From positions 33,271-97,270 of the forward strand of contig JBAKBP010001606.1 in NCBI GenBank assembly GCA_037953745.1: DNA of 64,000 nucleotides, read 5' to 3'. Shown in pieces: positions 54,760 through 64,000 of the stretch. The translations under genes were made by a program, and so were the position numbers. Every line of letters starts with the position of its first letter. Within the stretch, counting starts at the first letter, position 1. The DNA comes from Lithodes maja (lineage: Eukaryota; Arthropoda; Malacostraca; Decapoda; Lithodidae). The notes below the pieces were generated by a model. It was not told the origin of the DNA. It worked only from the letters and a program-made list of their open reading frames with translations, and did not search any database.

Positions 54760-55909
54760 TATGTGTTGTTCACGGTCAAGCAACAAAGCCATTTACAGGT
54801 TTGGAAGAACATATAAATGTCTTTTTCAGTTTTAGATGATGTGGACACAGAGATTGCGGCTAAAGGGATCACTCAAGAGAGAGCTAAAATTAACATATTT
54901 CGTTCAAAGATAGGTAAAGGTGATTATCTGTTGGCATGCAATGATCTTATCAATGTCAAGACTTACAATGAATTCAAGGTGGAATGTTTTGTAAATATTT
55001 GGCAGTATTTCTTGCAGAGAATTTTCAAAATTTCATAATTTTGGGGATGTGATACTGAAGCAGAAGAAAGGTCAGTCCGTGGACACGTTGTTGGCCCAGT
55101 GCTCCCAATTCGCAACCTACTGTATTTGTCACATGATCTGGCACATCACAGTTGGTTTTTGGGCAGTAGTATGTCTGTGGACCAGCTGAGTAAACATTTG
55201 GTTTATGTGATGTTGGTTGGTGCTTTGCCAGACTCTGTGAAACTGGTAGTGAGAAGGGTATAATTTCCGCCTACTATGTTTCTTAACAAATTCACAAATG
55301 AGCTAGGGAAAGCCTGCAGTACAGGCGGTATTACCACGGATCAAATCCAATTCTCACGTGCTCATGTCAAGAAATCACAACCTCAATCACAACCCTAGTC
55401 ACAAACAAATTAGCAAAAGTAAATTGCAAGTCCTAATAATTCTCCACAGCCAAGTAACACCAACACCTCACAAGTAGCCTTGTACAAAATAAAGGCAGAG
55501 TTATAATGCTTGTGCGTGGAATTACGGTAATGTTCCGAAACATCAGGCATCAATTCCCACCATTTTCTAACCAAAACCCCTCAATTAAGATATTCAGTTT
55601 ATCGCCCTAATCCCGGTAGTAATGCTAGTGGTCTAAAACAAAGACACTATGTGTTTCTACTGTGGTCAAAAGGGGCACACTGTTAAACGTTGCATCACCA
55701 AAGCCACAGAGTTGTATGAATGTACGACTGGGAAACCTGCTTTCTGTCGTAGATGCAGGTTGAACAGCCACTGGACAGGTGAACTTGAAGAGGTACAAAA
55801 GGACAGCAATGACTGGAGAAAGATGAAGTTACAGGACAAAGTCAATCCAATAAAAAATAATGAATGTTGGGTCACAAACTCACAAACTTCAAACATTGGA
55901 TCAAAATAA
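54760..55909 (+). pseudogene. gypsy-3 gag with CCHC zinc knuckle
   Basis: Fragments: SFSVLDDVDTEIAAKGITQERAKINIF (54817-54910), GQSVDTLLAQCSQFATYC (about 55070-55125), then CFYCGQKGHTVKRC (55652-55693), a canonical CxxCxxxxHxxxxC nucleic-acid-binding knuckle, with a second Cys-rich stretch CRRCRLNSHWTGE. Stops and frameshifts between the parts. Confidence 0.7.
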
Positions 55910-55934
55910 GTAAATTTTTGCAATCACAACACTC

Positions 55935-56219
55935 CAATATTTTTTAATTCATCAGTGCATAGTAAGAGTGGCAGTGTTTTAGTTGACAAGGGATTGCCAT
56001 TGAATCATATGTCAAGTTCAGCCTATAATAGATTAAATCATGATGATTCATTAACACTAAAATTCCTAATTGTCAATTTATAAAATGTTTCAGAAGATAA
56101 TACTTCAGTTTCAGGAGTTACATACTTACCGATGGTGTTGTATGACGACTTAGATATAATGACGGGAAAACTGCACATTGTTAATGGTCTGAAAATTGCA
56201 TCAGAACTTTTGATGGTCT
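55935..56219 (+). pseudogene. gypsy-3 aspartic protease, active site lost
   Basis: SGSVLVDKGLPLNHMS (about 55968-56013) occupies the place of the D-T/S-G-x-x-x-x-h-h-S protease motif; the middle residue is Lys. It continues to VSGVTYLPMVLYDDLDI and GLKIASELLM up to the MITE border; the frame picks up again at 56705 with KMMKESKSLVIPEMN. One stop at about 56080. Confidence 0.6.
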
Positions 56220-56704
56220 TTAACCCTCCTGGCCCGGGCAGCATGTTAAAATGACACCGCGGCAGATGGGCAGGAACCCGGTGGCCTGTTAAAATCTGTA
56301 AGCTTGAAAGCCTATTCAGCTTGGTCTGAACGCTGTGCGTCCGACGCATGTAAACAAAGCCGATCGTTGCGTCACCGCACCTCCGAAAACAATAAGAAGA
56401 CGTCGGATCAATGTTATTGTTGTGACGTCAGACGAAATTAGTGTCTGAAAAGCTCCAATATTGTCAACATCGCGGCAAAATTTGCTCCACTGAAATCGTC
56501 ATCACAACTGAACCAGTTGACTTACAGAGCTCTACTCAACACCAGTCTACAGATTGGAAACCACACTACGTTTATAGATGCGTGGACAATTTCTAGCAGT
56601 TAAAATAACAAAGATACGGTAGCCTAGGCCTAGACGTTTTTCGGCCAGATCGCCCGGATCTCGACAACATCCTTAGGAAAGGTAGCCCAGGCCACGAGGG
56701 TTAA
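56220..56704. mobile_element. TTAA MITE, family D
   Basis: 477 bp between TTAA 56220-56223 and TTAA 56701-56704. Ends CCCTCCTGGCCCGGGC and, reversed, CCCTCGTGGCCTGGGC, a 14-of-16 match. GC-rich ends, no frame. Inserted in the gypsy-3 protease. Confidence 0.85.
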
Positions 56705-56860
56705 GATGATGAAAGAAAGCAAAAGTTTAGTTATTCCAGAAATGAACGGTTTGTGTGTATTAACAGCACTTTCATTGAGGTGTTGACAGAATCTAAAGAA
56801 AAACATTTGCGGTTCGTTTCGGGCGGAATTTATAAAAGGAAGCGAGTAATGTGTGTCCCC

Positions 56861-57420
56861 TTGTTAATCATTCGCCTGGTAGCAGGTTTATCACCGCGAG
56901 ACTACGACATTCTACCACAACCCGCGGAGTCTAAACCAACCGTTGCTAATGCCCCTTTCCCACTTATGCGACTTCATAAGACTTTCATCGCCGACACCCA
57001 TAAATTGGCACATTCGTGACATGTCGCACAGCAATCGTATACCCTCACATAATAATCGTATGACTCGCAAGGCCTCGCAAGGGCCCTCGCGGGTCATCGC
57101 AAATGTTCAGTTTGTTCAAAATTTTGGACGAGAACTCACGAGGGTTCGTAGCCCTCGCAAGCATCGTCGAGCATCGCAGAGGGATCTGCGAGGCCCTCCG
57201 AGATCTTCGGCGAGATCGGCGAGACATCGCGGAGTATTTCGCACAAAAAAAAATTTGCAACGCTGACGGATGCTCACCGATGAGATGCTCTCAGATGCTC
57301 TGCTCGCCGATGCTCTCAGATGTTCCGAGAACATCGACGATGCCAAAGAGCACCTTCGGCAAGGTGGGTAAAACAAAATGATTAGGCCTATAGTGAACCT
57401 GTCAACCCTTTTTTCTATGC
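56861..57420. other. No gene; CpG-rich low-complexity stretch
   Basis: About 57060-57370 is rich in TCGC/GCGAG and GATGCTC motifs, with short internal direct repeats (for example GATGCTCTCAGATG). Unlike the AT-rich flanks. Overlapping Arg/Ser frames are compositional. Confidence 0.5.
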
Positions 57421-58333
57421 ACCTCTCTTGGGGGGTTCACCTGATTTGTTTTTCTTTCTCTCCTTTTCTCTCTTTCTCTGGTTTGTATCCATTCAGCCCC
57501 ATACAGCCAACTGTTTTAAGACGCTTATCCCTATCCAAGTATCGATATCTTCCTGGCAAGCGATAGCGAACCAGCATTATATGGAGAAATCCGGCTTCGC
57601 CGGAGACATTTTTCTATCGAAAAATGTGCAAATTTAGCTTGCTCTCAACAATTTTGTTTATATATGTTGGCTCGCTACCGCTCACCAGGAAAATATTGAA
57701 ACCTGGATGGGGGTAAACGTCTTAAAACAGTGGGCTGAACGGGGCCGAACGGACACAAGGCAAAGAGAGAGGGAGAGAAAGAGAAAAACAAAAAAACGAG
57801 GAGAGAGGGAGAGAAAGAGAAAACAAACAAAGGCGAGGTGGGCTCAATTAAGCTGTAACGCAAACATTGAGCCCACCTCGCTGTTTTTGTTTTCTCTTTC
57901 TCTCCCTCTCTCCTATTTGTTTGTTTTCTTTCATTTCCCTCTCTCTTTGCCTTGTATCCGTTCGGCCCCGTTCAGCCTACTGTTTTAAGACGTTTATCCC
58001 CATCCAAATATCGATATCTTCCTGGCAAGCGATAGCGAACCAGCATTATATGGAGAAATCCGGCTTCGCCGGAGAAATTTTTCTATCGAAAAATGTACAA
58101 ATTTAGCTTGCTCTCAACATTTTGTTTTATATATGTTGGCTCGCTACCGCTCACCAGGAAAATATTGAAACCTGGATGGAGATAAACGTCTTAAAACAGT
58201 AGGCTGAACTGGGCCGAACGGATACAAGGCAAACAGAGAGGGAGAGAAAGAGAAAAAAAAAACGAGGAGAGAGGGAGAGAAAGAGAAAACAAAAAAAAAG
58301 CGAGGTGGGCTCAATTAAGCCGTAACGCAAACA

Positions 58334-59056
58334 TTTTTTTTTTTTTTTCTATATTCCAAGTACCCTCTCGGGCATAGGCTGAAAGCCTGTACATTCCACC
58401 GCTCAACACGGTGAAGCCCGTGAGGTCTTGTTCCAGCCTGGGGAGTGAGACATGTGAAGCATCCATCATGGCTCAAAGCAGCTCCATCTCTGAAGCGGCT
58501 GGTTGCTTCGCTCAAGTGCTTCACCGTCTCACCCTCCAGACTCAGACCCTCACTCTCAGAATGCCACCTATTGAGCAGTGAACTCACTAGGCATTGTCCC
58601 CCTGTAACATATTTTGAATATGGGAATATTCATACAGTGTTATTTAACCCTCTCCGACATATGACGCAATTTTGAGCCTATTAGGGATACTTTAAAGCCT
58701 TCATTACCATCAGGGGTATTTACAAACCTTTAGTTTAGTTACTTCAACATCTGCAGCTGCCTTTGAGTTAGCTGTGGGCAGAAAACTAATTTTGGAGAGG
58801 TAATTATAAGAGTGAGAGAACTCTATTTCTTATTGCTAATCTGGCAACCTCTGCGTCATATGAGTCTGAAGGGGTTAATCAGGGAACAATGAGGGTATTT
58901 TTTTGGCATTTCGGTGGGCTTTGTGGTAATGCACTGATACTAGGTACAGCACAAATTCAATCCCAATAATATCTTCCCATTGACATATCGGGATTTGAAC
59001 CCGGGTCCATTGGATTACCAATCCAGTGGCATGACCACTCCACCACACCTCCCCAC
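58334..59056 (-). mobile_element. tRNA-derived SINE, full-length copy, with MITE E inside
   Basis: Minus strand: tRNA-like head with A box TGGTGGAGTGGTC (59033-59045) and B box GGGTTCAAATCCC (58990-59002). The anticodon loop reads TTGGTAA (GGT, Thr-like). An approximately 490-bp body follows, and a poly(A) seen as T15 at 58334-58348. The body matches 33198-33690. It carries a 231-bp MITE insertion. The SINE lies in the loop of the foldback hairpin whose free form is seen at 57850-57880. Confidence 0.85.
58644..58878. mobile_element. TTAA MITE, family E, inside the SINE
   Basis: 227 bp between TTAA 58644-58647 and TTAA 58875-58878. Ends CCCTCTCCGACATATGACGC and, reversed, CCCCTTCAGACTCATATGACG. 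The other SINE copy has a plain TTAA at this point (33304-33307), so the insert is a clean unit. Confidence 0.88.
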
Positions 59057-59310
59057 CTCGCTGTTTTTTATTTCTCTTTCTCTCCCTCTCTCCTCGTTTT
59101 TTTTTGTTTTTTCTCTTTCTCTCCATCTCTCTGCCTTGTATCCGTTCGGCCCCGTTCAGCTTATGTTTTAAGACGTTTACCCCCATCCAGGTTTCAATAT
59201 TTTCCTGGTGAGCGGTAGCGAGCCAACATATATATATTTTTGTTTTGAGAGCAAGCTAAATTTGTACATTTTTCGATAGAAAAATTTCTCCGGCAAAGCC
59301 GGACATTGCC

Positions 59311-60240
59311 AATCTCCGAATTAACCCTTATTTAGCAGGTGGTAAGGTATTTTACACTGTGCGGCCCAGCGGGCATAATCCCGAAATATTCGCTCACTTT
59401 CACTCGCCCTAGCGCCGTTAATATGGCTCCAATGCGAACGAAACGATAATTTTTGGAAAGAACAACTCTTCGTATCCCCATATAAGTCTATTATGGATGT
59501 TATGAGTGAGTGTGGAGGGTGGGAAGAGGTGAGGAAGAGGAGGTACTTTTTGGTCTATTTCCCGGGCACGTTCAGATGGGTTCGCTTTGCCCTGACTTCG
59601 GCCTCCCGGGCTCTCTCTCTGGCTTGCTCGCTTTCCCTCTCTCGCGCGCTCTGTCTCTCTCTCTCTCTCTCTCCCTCATCCGTATATGTAATTCTCATTA
59701 TTATTTTCTCTAATCTCTCTCACTCCTCCCGTCTGTCTGACTCTCTCTCTCTCTCTCTGGCTCGCTGGCTTTCCCTCTCTCGCGCGCTCTGTCTCTTTCT
59801 CTCTTCCTCATCCGTATATGTAATTATCATTATTATTTTCTCTAACTACAGGTAATCCCTCTATTTCATTTATTTGCTTGTAATATTTCTGTATTATTAT
59901 ATCTTTTTCACTCTCTTTCTTCAGTTCAGTTTCTGTATTATCTCTCTTTCTCTTCCTCATCTGTATATGTAATTCTCATTATTATTTTCTCTAATCCCTC
60001 TTTCTTTATTTGCTTGTAATATTTCTGTATTATTATATCATGTTCACTCTTTCTTCAGCTCAGTTTCTGCATTCTCTCTCTCTCTCCCTCTCTCTCTCTC
60101 TCTGTTTCGCTTGCTTTGCAGAATTTTGTTTGTTTGTTTTATATATAATATTATTTCAACACATTTCCAAATCACCCTATGGGGTAGTGTTGACGACTCA
60201 ATTTGTTTGTTTGTGGTGTTCCCAGGAGGTGTAATCCACA
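59311..60240 (+). repeat. CT-rich region with duplicated blocks
   Basis: Several CT microsatellites (about 59655-59673, 59741-59758, 60073-60103). A block with CCGTATATGTAATTCTCATT and TTATTTTCTCTAA occurs three times (about 59680, 59810, 59955), and a TTTGCTTGTAATATTTCTGT block occurs twice (about 59872, 60009). No credible gene; Ser/Leu frames are translations of CT repeats. Confidence 0.75.
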
Positions 60241-60540
60241 TGTGATTGAGGTAGGCAAAAGGCAGTTATGTGATTGAGGTAGGTAAAAGGCAGTATGTGA
60301 TTGAGGTAGGTAAAAGGCAGTTATGTGATTGAGGTAGGGAAAAGGCAGTTATGTGATTGAGGTAGGTAAAAGGCAGTTATGTGATTGAGGTAGGGAAAAG
60401 GCAGAACTGCCTATAGCGAGTGTATGAATGTGATTGAGGTAGACAAAAGGCAGAACTGCCTATAGCGAGTGTATGAATGTGATTGAGGTAGACAAAAGGC
60501 AGAACTGCCTATAGCGAGTGTATGAATGTATGTATGAATG
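60241..60540 (-). repeat. Tandem array made from a LINE 3' tail
   Basis: Eight head-to-tail units starting GTGATTGAGGTAG. Five are about 28 bp (…AAAAGGCAGTTAT) and three are about 49 bp (adding AACTGCCTATAGCGAGTGTA). The long unit on the minus strand corresponds to the LINE 3' UTR end at about 36645-36700 and to the solo tail at 2714-2787. Short units look like internally shortened long units. Confidence 0.8.
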
Positions 60541-60810
60541 AATGACATGGATGTATGAGATGGACCAAGAACCAGATGGATGGATGAGATTCGAAACTTA
60601 TGGATGTAATGGGTGATGTTGCTGATGATGATGAATGCACTTGTGTTTCGGTAGTGTGCTATTCCACCATATGAATGATTGAATGACATGAATTCATGAG
60701 GTACTTTGAAATAGATGAATATATGATTGAATGAAGTTATGAATGACATGAATTCATGAGGTACTTTGAAATAGATGAATGAATGATTGAATGAAGTTAT
60801 GAATGATTGG
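60541..60810. repeat. 60-bp tandem duplication and ATGAATG-rich sequence
   Basis: A 60-bp unit beginning GAATGACATGAATTCATGAG is present twice (60681-60740 and 60741-60800). Surrounding sequence is ATGAATG-rich. The minus-strand frame 60411-60887 (repeated FKVPHEFMSF) is an artefact of this repeat, except that its far end overlaps the transposase remnant. Confidence 0.8.
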
Positions 60811-60825
60811 CAAGAAGGGAGGAGG

Positions 60826-61414
60826 TTAGAAGTGTTCCAGTGTGTGGTACTCGGTGTAGCAAGGAATAGGACAGAGTCCCACATCACACCGACTACACTT
60901 GGACACGACTTCCCTCCTTAAGTCGGGGCCTCCTTATCGTGTGACTGCAGACGTGGCACACCTTCTTTCCGGCCACCCGGCCAGCAGCAAGTTGGTTAGG
61001 GTTGGGAGGTACAGTCACAAGCCTGTGGGTCAAGAGTTAGTCCCGGCACTCAAGGCGGCTGGGCAAATCCACGATCCCCCTCGGAACTGGTGCCGCACGT
61101 GTGGTTCCGTGCTTACGGAGGATGGCCTCTATGATGTCCTTGGAGAACAGCCTTACAGAGGTCTTCTTTCCTGTGTGCGTTATCCACAGGTTGTATGCGT
61201 TGAGGACAGTGACATCAAGAAGATGGAGTACGACCTTCTTGTACCATTTACAGGTCTTCCTCAGGCAGTCAACAGCAGTGATCTGCATATCACTTTTGTC
61301 CACCAACCGCATGTTCACATTATACTCCAGGACAGCGTCAGGTTTGGAGACAACTACAGTCCTGTTGCCTGTGACACGGTCCTGCAGGTATCTCCTCTTC
61401 CCGCTATCTAGCAA
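60826..61414 (-). pseudogene. piggyBac-type transposase, C-terminal fragment
   Basis: Minus strand: TGNRTVVVSKPDAVLEYNVN, MRLVDKSDMQITA (the V-D-x-x-D block with the late catalytic Asp), CLRKTCKWYKKVVLHLLDVT and VLNAYNLW match the DDE_Tnp_1_7 C-terminal core. Downstream, RLECRD, then in an adjoining frame VCHVCSHTIRRPRL and, after a shift near 60895, CSRCDVGLCPIPCYTEYHT: the Cys-rich C-terminal domain of piggyBac transposases, ending at a stop at 60826-60828. The N-terminal two-thirds is absent; at 61415 the sequence turns AT-rich. Family cuts and pastes at TTAA. Broken, so not a source now. Confidence 0.85.
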
Positions 61415-62085
61415 AAAAATATATATATACTGTATAATAATTTACTTATCATTACTTACTATATCTTATAAACAATAGTAGGTTGCCAACTTACCATAAT
61501 ACCGATACACCAAACCGATCCGCATGCGGTTTTGTTTATCACCTGTTTACTAAACTGCCACCATTATCGATTTTGTTCGAGCAGACTCGAGCGGGAGGGT
61601 TACCAATTTAAGTTAAATCCGCTAGCATATATTGTTAGATGTAAGACATGATAAATACCACAAGAAATATGAATTGGCAAAATCCATATAATATCACTTC
61701 GAAATTGTTCTGAAATTTCAAAACAAAACCGCTAGTGTAAGTCATTGCTGCTAGATCGAAGTAAAGGTCTCTAGGTCTAGCGGAAGTCGCTATACGTATT
61801 GGCAGTACTGCACACTGCCGACGGCGATACGTTGTTGACATTGTTGTTGATGTTCCAGTGGAGGGATGAACAAAATATTTTCCTTGTCCAATAATAGCTA
61901 TTTCATAGTCTCACAGGACTTATTTTGATATATTTATGACTCCTGGTATGAAGGTATGTTGCCAATATAATAATAGAGACAAATAAATAGTTAAAAGGAC
62001 TAATAACCTAATAATAATGACAAATAAATAATTTACTCTGTGTATCCGAATACTCCCTGTGACCGAACTGGCCATGGCCCATATA
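61415..62085. other. No gene; AT-rich
   Basis: No supported frame or repeat. The left edge abuts the truncated transposase; the right edge abuts the 5' cut of the RTE-like LINE. Confidence 0.5.
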
Positions 62086-62090
62086 GTTCG

Positions 62091-62897
62091 ATTATGGGAG
62101 TGATCACTTGTACTTTTATGTGTGTCTATGCACCAGTTAACCAAGAAACTGGGAAAGGTGCGGAAGAAAATAGAACATTTTGGAATAAAGTCAATAAATG
62201 TATAAGAGAAAGGCAAGAGTGTACACAAGTAATATTAGTAGGTGACATGAATGGTAGAGTTGGAAACGAGGAGATAGAAGGTATAGTGGGTAAATGGGGT
62301 GTGGAGGGTAGGAATATGAATGGTGACTTCCTTTTAGAAGTATGTGCGGAGAGAGAGATGTTTCTGGCTAACACATTTTTTCAACATCGTCACATTCATA
62401 GATATACATGGCACAGAGGTGAAGGTGAGCAGGAACAGAAATCTCTAATTGACTACGCCATGATGGACTCCGGACTAAAAGGAAGAATTTTAGATTCAAA
62501 AGCTGTAAGAGGTATGCTGACGGGATCAGACCACTATACAGTGCTGACAAAAGTGAGGATAAGGAAAGAGTGGAAATATGAGAGGAAAGAGAGAAAACTG
62601 ACAGTAGAGAGAATAAATGTGAGAAAATTAAATGAAGAATGTAATGCAACAAAATACAAGGACATCCTGAAAGAGACTATAAAGGACATGGATGTTATCA
62701 TAGATCTGGGAAATACTGTAGACGAAGTATGGAAAGGTACAAGAGACTCCATGATTAAAGCAGCTGAGAAAATATGTGGGAAGAAAACCTTTAAAATGTG
62801 GAAGAAGAAAGGTAACGCATGGTTTAGCAAAGAGATAGAAGAAATAGTGAAAACAAAAAGAGTTCAGAAAGAGTATGCTGCAAAAGAATATACCTAG
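62091..62897 (+). pseudogene. RTE-like LINE endonuclease, N-terminus missing
   Basis: APE-type nuclease from its middle: TFMCVYAPVNQETGKGAEEN, VILVGDMNGRVGNEE (GDxN), FFQHRHIHRYTWHRGEGEQE, SLIDYAMM and GSDHYTVLTKVRI (SDH). It ends at a TAG at 62895-62897. The protein continues in a shifted frame, so the stop is a frameshift scar. Codons 62040-62090 precede the homologous part and are probably flank. Confidence 0.83.
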
Positions 62898-64000
62898 AGA
62901 AACTAGAGATGCGAGGAAAGAAGAATATAAACATTTGAAACAAAGAGTGAAGAGGGTGATACAAGACGCTAAAAGGAAGACAGATGAGGCATATGGGAGA
63001 AAGATTAGTGAACAGTTTCTGAATGACAGGAAAGCATACTACAGAGCTGTGAAAGAAGCCAGAGGGCAGAAGACTGAGAGTGTCTCAGGTGGTAGGATGA
63101 GGGACATGAATGGGGAAGTGGTAGAGGGTGATGGTGTGGTGAAAGTATGGACAGATCATTTTAGTAGCTTAGCTGTAAAGAGTAGGGGGAAGGCAAAGAT
63201 CTCATCCATAGGAATGGAGAGAGGTAGAATAAACAGGGTAGTTGAAAGCCAGATAAGCAGAGAAGAAGTAAAAGAAGCAATCAATAGACTTAAAATGGGC
63301 AAAGCTGCTGGAGTAGATAACATCCCAGGTGAAATGCTGAGATATGGAGGAGAAGAAGCTGTTGACATAATGCATAGGTTATGTAAATTAGCATGGGCAA
63401 AGGAAAGTGTACCAGAGGACTGGAAGAAAGCAGTGATAGTACCTTTGTACAAAGGGAAGGGTAGTAAAGAAGAGTGTAAGAATTATAGGGGAATTAGCTT
63501 GCTTAGCATACCTGGAAAGGTACACGCAAGAGTAGTAACAGAGAGGCTACAGAAGATAACGGATGACAAAATAGGCGAGGAACAGGGAGGTTTCAGAAAG
63601 GGCAGGGGCTGCGTTGACCAGATAGCCTCAATGCGATTATTGGTAGAGAAGTATCTGGCCAAAAACAGAAAACTCTATGCAGCATTCATGGATTTGGAAA
63701 AAGCCTACGACAAAGTAGACTGGGAGGGCCTGTGGGATGTGTTAACAGTATATGGTGTGGGAGGAAAGTTGCTAATGGCAGTAAAATCTTTTTATAGGAA
63801 TGCAATGGCAAATGTGAAGGTAGGGGATAAGTTAAGTGAAAGTTTTGAGGTCAATGTAGGTGTAAGACAGGGATGTGTCATGTCAGCTTGGTTGTTCAAT
63901 ATATACATGGATGGAGTGATTAGGGAATGTAGGGCTGTATCAATGGGTGTGGGAGCTAGACTGGAATCAGAGGGAAGAACATGGAAGATTTTAACATGCC
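62893..64000 (+). CDS. RTE-like LINE reverse transcriptase, partial (open to window end)
   Basis: Open for about 369 codons to the edge, one frame away from the endonuclease. Motifs: RVKRVIQDAKRKTDEAYGRK, EEVKEAINRLKMGKAAGVDN, DWKKAVIVPLYKGKGSKEEC, NYRGISLLSIPGKVHARVV, EEQGGFRKGRGCVDQIASMR, LYAAFMDLEKAYDKVDWEGL (motif A), VNVGVRQGCVMSAWLFNIYM (motif B). The YxDD box would lie just past 64000. No ATG is needed if it is part of one polyprotein. Confidence 0.85.

Larger units (their letters stand above)
54721..56860 (+). mobile_element. gypsy-3: decayed LTR-type gag-protease fragment
   Basis: Remnant of a gag-protease region of an LTR retrotransposon, interrupted by a TTAA MITE (56220-56704). 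It differs from gypsy-1 and gypsy-2. No RT or integrase follows; beyond about 56860 similarity stops. Superfamily is not certain. Confidence 0.6.
57421..59310. repeat. Foldback array of alternating inverted repeats
   Basis: An approximately 240-bp unit (57497-57737; again about 57973-58210; partial and inverted 59157-59310) has inverted ends of its own (GTTTTAAGACGTTTATCCCC / reversed) and internal short hairpins (TCCGGCTTCGCCGGA; CATTTTTCTATCGAAAAATG). Units are joined by CT/GA-rich arms that pair across a centre near 57862 (GCGAGGTGGGCTCAA / TTGAGCCCACCTCGC) and again around the SINE. DNA here could fold into long cruciforms. Confidence 0.82.
62086..64000 (+). mobile_element. RTE-like LINE, 5'-truncated, runs off the window
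   Basis: Second copy of the family seen at 37.3-38.7 kb. It starts inside the endonuclease (near 62090) and is still open in RT motif C territory at 64000. Single-base breaks only, so this is the best preserved RTE-like copy in the window. Confidence 0.85.

Noticed and set aside
57045..57376. Arg/Ser-rich frames on both strands
   Set aside because: CpG-rich low-complexity DNA gives open frames in several registers; no domain recognised.
58984..59056. A tRNA-Thr gene on the minus strand
   Set aside because: A and B boxes are present, but the stems are poor and the sequence continues into a SINE body with poly(A); a second copy of that body lies at 33.2 kb.
60411..60887. 158-codon minus-strand frame with repeated FKVPHEFMSF
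   Set aside because: Made by the 60-bp and 49-bp tandem repeats; the true coding remnant there is the piggyBac C-terminus in other frames.
61415..61497. An intron (GT at about 61496, T-rich tract and AG at about 61416, minus strand) in the piggyBac-like transposase
   Set aside because: The sequence beyond the supposed intron does not encode the transposase part expected upstream, so the GT...AG is probably chance at a truncation border.

Overview
The window looks like repeat-dense nuclear DNA from an invertebrate animal. It has single-ORF APE-type LINEs of several clades, an intact Ty3/gypsy LTR element, a DIRS element, TTAA-flanked foldback/MITE elements, tRNA-derived SINEs and long microsatellites. 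I see no bacterial operon, no rRNA and no convincing host gene. An arthropod, perhaps a decapod crustacean, is my guess from the mix of elements; it is inference, not something the sequence proves. Nearly every coding frame belongs to a mobile element, and most are broken.

1-19.4 kb is one Russian-doll stack. An old, decayed Ty3/gypsy element (gypsy-1, + strand; 1084-3526 and 16498 to about 18.8 kb) was split by a CR1-like LINE (3527-6353 and 16222-16497; TSD TAACTG). That LINE was split by a nearly intact gypsy-2 (6354-16217; 1799-bp LTRs, TSD GATA). The 5' LTR of gypsy-2 later received a TTAA-flanked MITE (8053-8538); the 3' LTR still shows the empty site. Both gypsy copies have the pol order protease-integrase-RT-RNase H, the rare order of the Gmr1 group, and a SCAN-like gag.

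19.4-28.7 kb is a second stack. A TTAA MITE (19426-28679) was opened by an approximately 8.3-kb DIRS retrotransposon (minus strand; gag, RT/RNase H, tyrosine recombinase). The DIRS terminal inverted repeats and internal complementary region are both recognisable, and there is no target duplication. The DIRS was in turn hit by another copy of the same MITE (24905-25381).

29-39 kb holds a decayed L2/CR1-group LINE (minus), long polypurine minisatellites split by a SINE, a 5'-truncated I/Jockey-type LINE (35.15-36.7 kb) and a 5'-truncated RTE-like LINE (37.3-38.7 kb, minus).

39.9-53.4 kb is the third stack. One RTE-like LINE (minus) of about 3.8 kb is spread over 13.5 kb in at least six segments. 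The separators are a TTAA MITE (40786-41418), a 4.25-kb TIR element with TA flanks (41826-46074, itself holding a 10-copy 27-bp tandem repeat, a SINE, an inverted-repeat element and a 5'-truncated restriction-like-endonuclease LINE with a 10-bp TSD), an AT-rich insert, a second LINE (47.6-50.4 kb, +), and a MITE inside a MITE (50534-51869).

53.4-64 kb holds a decayed gag-protease fragment with its own TTAA MITE, a foldback array (57.4-59.3 kb) carrying a tRNA-like SINE that itself carries a MITE, CT-rich and tandem repeats including an array built from a LINE 3' tail, a piggyBac-type transposase C-terminal fragment (60826-61414, minus), and a second RTE-like LINE that runs off the right edge. 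The piggyBac fragment is the only visible candidate relative of an enzyme able to mobilise the many TTAA elements.
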